Shown one piece after another: positions 4,001-6,527 of a stretch of DNA of 6,527 nucleotides (position 1 is its first letter; each line of letters opens with the position of its first letter). Under the pieces are notes generated by a model that saw nothing but the letters and a program-made list of their open reading frames with translations, searched no databases and was not told where the DNA came from. The position numbers were made by a program, and so were the translations under genes. Source of the stretch: Candidatus Hydrogenedentota bacterium. Lineage in GTDB: Bacteria; Hydrogenedentota; Hydrogenedentia; Hydrogenedentales; CAITNO01. The stretch is taken from positions 1 through 6,527 of the forward strand of contig CAIJOU010000462.1 of the NCBI GenBank assembly GCA_903822375.1, given 5' to 3'.

Positions 4001-6527
4001 ATGAAACCTTTCCTTCTTCTGGTTGCAGTACTGTCCTGGGCCTGCGTTTCATTTGCCGCCGACCTCGCCAACGACGACCCGCGCATCGCGTGGGGCATTG
4101 CCCAGGCGTCCGCTGCGCTGGAACAGGCCGGTCTGGGCGCATCGCAGTTGGACGTTTCGGTAATACCTGCGTCTACGGAGAAGCCTGAAGGCTATCGGCT
4201 GACCGTGGCGGGCGGAAAGGCCCGGGTGGAGGGCTTCGACGCGGCGGGCGCGCTGTACGGTTGCCTCGAATTGGGTCGGCGTGTGCGCGACCTGGGACGG
4301 CTGCCGGACAGCCTGGACCTGACGGACGGGCCGCGGCTGAGCATGCGCGGCACCTGCATCCTCTTGATGAAGCTGGGCACTTATGACTATCCCGTCACAC
4401 CGGAGGAGTTTCCCTTCTTCTATGACAAGGCGCTGTGGACGGAGTACCTCGATTTCCTCACCGCCAACGGGTTTAATTACATTGCCTTCTGGAACGGCCA
4501 TCCCTTTGACTATTTCGTGAAGCTGGACAAATACCCCGAAGCGCAGGCGGGCATGGACCCCGCGCTGATTCAGCGCAACCACGACATGCTGATGTGGCTT
4601 GGCGCCGAGGCGGCCAAGCGTAACATCTGGCTCATGTTCCAGTTCTACAACATACACACGTCGGTCTACTTCCAGAAGGCCCACGATCTGCCCGCGTGGA
4701 ACCCGAAGCCGACGCCCCTGCTGACCGAATACACCGGCTACTGCATCGAGCGCTTCGTCAGCGAATTCCCGGGAATCGGTCTCTACGTGTGCCCCGGCGA
4801 GGCGCTGCAACTGGAGTACACCTCCGACTGGATTAACAACGTCATTTTCGAGGCGGTCAAGCGCACGGGCAAGACACCGCCGATCATGGTGCGCGCCTGG
4901 GGCATCGATCTGGAGCACATGAAACGGCTGGTCGGCCACTATCCGCGCCTGTACACGGAGCACAAGTTCAACGTCGAGATGATCGCCGGCACGGAGATCG
5001 ATCCGGCGGCGAAGGACTGGTCTGCCGTCACGGGCAACCACGTCGTCAACATTCACTGCCTCGGCAATCTGGAACCCTTCCGCTGGAACCCGCCCTCCTA
5101 CATCCAGAAATGCATGCAGAGCGCCGTCGGTGCCGGCGCCACCGGGTTGCACCTCTATCCGCGCAAGGCATGGCGCTGGCCCTACGGCTGTGACAAGACG
5201 GACGCGCCCGAACTGCAGTGGCACCGCGACCGGCTCTGGTTCGAAATGTGGGGACGCTATGCGTGGAACCCGGACCGCGACCCCGAAGCGGAACGGCAGT
5301 TTTGGCAGGACGTGCTCGCGAAGCGGTACGGCGAAGCCGCGGCCGGGCCGCTGCTGGAGTCACTTGAGGCCGGGGCGGACGTGCTGCCCGCGATTCAGCG
5401 CCTGCTTTGGATAGGCAATGACAACCACACGGTGGTCTCCGCCGGCGCCACGATGGACCAGTTGGCCGCCGCACCGGGTATCCCGTTCCTGCAGACACCA
5501 GGCGTGGCGCGCATGCCCGAATACATCAAGGCAATGAGGAGCGGCAATACCACCGCCGAATCGAGCCCCACGGACTTCTTCGCACAGAAGGTGGGTGAGG
5601 CAGAAAAGGCCTGTGAAACCGCGAAGAAGGGCGCCGATGCCGCCACGCTTAACCGCGACGAGGCCCAACGCATCGCCACCGATGCCGAGGCCGTGCAGGC
5701 CGTGGCGCGCTTCTACGAAGAAAAGTCCAAAGCCACAATAGCCAAATCGCTCGCCGATGCGGGCATCGACGTTCCTGCCAATGTGAAGCGGTGCTTGAAC
5801 AGCCTGCGGGCTTCGGTAAGCGATTTTCGTCATCTCACGAAACTCACAAACAACACGTATGAGAGTTTGAGCGACGTGCCCGCGTGGAACCCCAGCAAAG
5901 GGTTGCCCTGCCCCTATGGTTGGAAAGACCTGCTGCCGCTCTACAACTCCGAACTCGCCGAAACGGAGGCAGCCTTCTCCCGTCCGAACTCCGGCACCGG
6001 ATACACGAAGATCGGCGAAGCGGCCCTGAAATGGGAGAAGGATTCTTTCCAGCGCGCGCAAATGTACAACCACGTGCGCACGCTCACACAGGAGACCCAG
6101 GCAAGGCTCCCGAAGGCGGATTCCGCCGACGCATGGGCTGCGCGCCGAGAGGAACTGCGCAACAAGCTTTTGTCCTCGCTCGGGCTCGAACCGCTGCCGG
6201 AGCGCACACCGCTCAATGCGAAGAATACGGGGACGCTTGACGATCCCGATTACTCCATCGAGAAGACCGTTTACGAGGCGTGGCCGGGCATTCCCGTCCC
6301 CGCGCATTTGTATCTGCCGAAGAACACGCCACGCCCGATGCCCTGCGTGCTCTATGTCCTCGGCCACTGGTACGGCGGCAAGAGCGAAAAAGATCCGCGC
6401 GCGTTTTGCGCGGGCATGGCACGGCACGGTGTTGCCGTGCTCACCTTCGATCCCATGGGCCAGGGCGAGCGCTTCGCGCCGGACGAGCACGGCCACCGCT
6501 TTCCCATCCTCGCCGGGCTCTCGCAGG
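4001..6527 (+). CDS. Secreted glycoside hydrolase-like / alpha-beta hydrolase (esterase) fusion, partial at the 3' end
   Basis: The frame is open for 842 complete codons to the window edge. Residues 1-20 are a signal peptide (MKPFLLLVAVLSWACVSFAA), with cleavage likely after A19 or A20. Residues about 25-112 resemble the alpha/beta domain that precedes the barrel in GH20 and GH67 enzymes (YRLTVAGGKARVEGFDAAGALYGCLEL). From M115-R116-G117 to about 455 a TIM-barrel-like region can be followed (GFNYIAFWNGHPFDYF, NIWLMFQFYN, IGLYVCPGEAL, TEHKFNVEMIAGTEIDP, GATGLHLYPRKAWRWPYG). E267 and E320 are candidate catalytic acids by position only. A long charged, mostly helical region follows (about 456-700). 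From about 710 the sequence changes to an acetylxylan-esterase-like alpha/beta hydrolase: LGLEPLPERTPLNAK, AHLYLPK, the oxyanion-region GHWYGGK (788-794) and DPMGQGER (817-824). The nucleophile Ser and the catalytic Asp/His would lie beyond the window. It probably cleaves and de-esterifies a glycan outside the cytoplasm. The barrel family and substrate are not certain. Confidence 0.8.
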   Translation, partial: MKPFLLLVAVLSWACVSFAADLANDDPRIAWGIAQASAALEQAGLGASQLDVSVIPASTEKPEGYRLTVAGGKARVEGFDAAGALYGCLELGRRVRDLGRLPDSLDLTDGPRLSMRGTCILLMKLGTYDYPVTPEEFPFFYDKALWTEYLDFLTANGFNYIAFWNGHPFDYFVKLDKYPEAQAGMDPALIQRNHDMLMWLGAEAAKRNIWLMFQFYNIHTSVYFQKAHDLPAWNPKPTPLLTEYTGYCIERFVSEFPGIGLYVCPGEALQLEYTSDWINNVIFEAVKRTGKTPPIMVRAWGIDLEHMKRLVGHYPRLYTEHKFNVEMIAGTEIDPAAKDWSAVTGNHVVNIHCLGNLEPFRWNPPSYIQKCMQSAVGAGATGLHLYPRKAWRWPYGCDKTDAPELQWHRDRLWFEMWGRYAWNPDRDPEAERQFWQDVLAKRYGEAAAGPLLESLEAGADVLPAIQRLLWIGNDNHTVVSAGATMDQLAAAPGIPFLQTPGVARMPEYIKAMRSGNTTAESSPTDFFAQKVGEAEKACETAKKGADAATLNRDEAQRIATDAEAVQAVARFYEEKSKATIAKSLADAGIDVPANVKRCLNSLRASVSDFRHLTKLTNNTYESLSDVPAWNPSKGLPCPYGWKDLLPLYNSELAETEAAFSRPNSGTGYTKIGEAALKWEKDSFQRAQMYNHVRTLTQETQARLPKADSADAWAARREELRNKLLSSLGLEPLPERTPLNAKNTGTLDDPDYSIEKTVYEAWPGIPVPAHLYLPKNTPRPMPCVLYVLGHWYGGKSEKDPRAFCAGMARHGVAVLTFDPMGQGERFAPDEHGHRFPILAGLSQ

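Noticed and set aside
4034..4045. Lipoprotein signal (SWAC) at the start of the secreted enzyme
   Set aside because: The residue three before Cys15 is Ser and the one two before is Trp, which does not fit a lipobox; a type I cleavage site (SFA-A or FAA-D) follows.
4049..5224. Long minus-strand open frame (391 codons) opposite the secreted enzyme
   Set aside because: The plus strand has a signal peptide, a good Shine-Dalgarno site and recognisable enzyme motifs; the antisense translation is Arg/Val/Gly-rich without any family motif, a usual shadow in GC-rich DNA.
5360..6496. Second long minus-strand open frame (378 codons) opposite the esterase part
   Set aside because: The same argument applies: it overlaps the continuous plus-strand frame carrying GHWYGGK and DPMGQGER, and has no ribosome site or domain of its own.

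Overview
The window has two parts: a moderately AT-rich left edge (about 1-858) and a GC-rich bacterial gene block on the plus strand (859-6527). The style of the right-hand genes suggests a polysaccharide-degrading Gram-negative bacterium of the Planctomycetes/Verrucomicrobia/Lentisphaerae or Hydrogenedentota type. The signs are a Gfo/Idh/MocA oxidoreductase, an aldo/keto reductase, a TlpA-like thioredoxin and a large secreted carbohydrate enzyme joined to an acetylxylan-esterase-like hydrolase. This placement is inferred from gene style only; no marker gene is present.

Left edge: an open reading frame on the minus strand starts at 758 and runs off base 1. It encodes the N-terminal two thirds or so of a tyrosine recombinase (integrase), with an arm-type DNA-binding domain, a core-binding domain and the first catalytic Arg box. 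Between it and the next gene is a 100-bp AT-rich divergent spacer holding a roughly 21-bp tandem repeat (two TGTTAACAAA cores and a third TTAACA). This could be a promoter/operator region or integrase arm sites.

Centre: four plus-strand genes lie 9-13 bases apart: a Gfo/Idh/MocA oxidoreductase (859-1848), a lower-GC membrane protein of unknown function with a proline/arginine-rich tail (1862-2347), an aldo/keto reductase (2360-3316) and a membrane-anchored TlpA/ResA-like thioredoxin (3326-3892). At all three junctions the upstream stop codon is part of the string TAGGAA, so the stop overlaps a Shine-Dalgarno-like AGGA. This points to one co-translated operon.

Right: after a 108-bp gap with a small hairpin, an exported multidomain protein starts at 4001 and runs open past the end of the window (842 complete codons seen). 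It has a signal peptide, a GH20/GH67-like N-terminal alpha/beta domain, a putative TIM-barrel glycoside hydrolase region, a long mostly helical stretch, and the beginning of an alpha/beta-hydrolase (esterase) domain.

Taken together, the exported enzyme probably releases and de-esterifies a (perhaps uronic-acid-containing or acetylated) glycan outside the cytoplasm, while the two NAD(P)-dependent oxidoreductases could process sugars in the cytoplasm. That link is inferred from neighbourhood and family only. The integrase and the base-composition shift at about 858 suggest that the left side is the edge of an integrated element.
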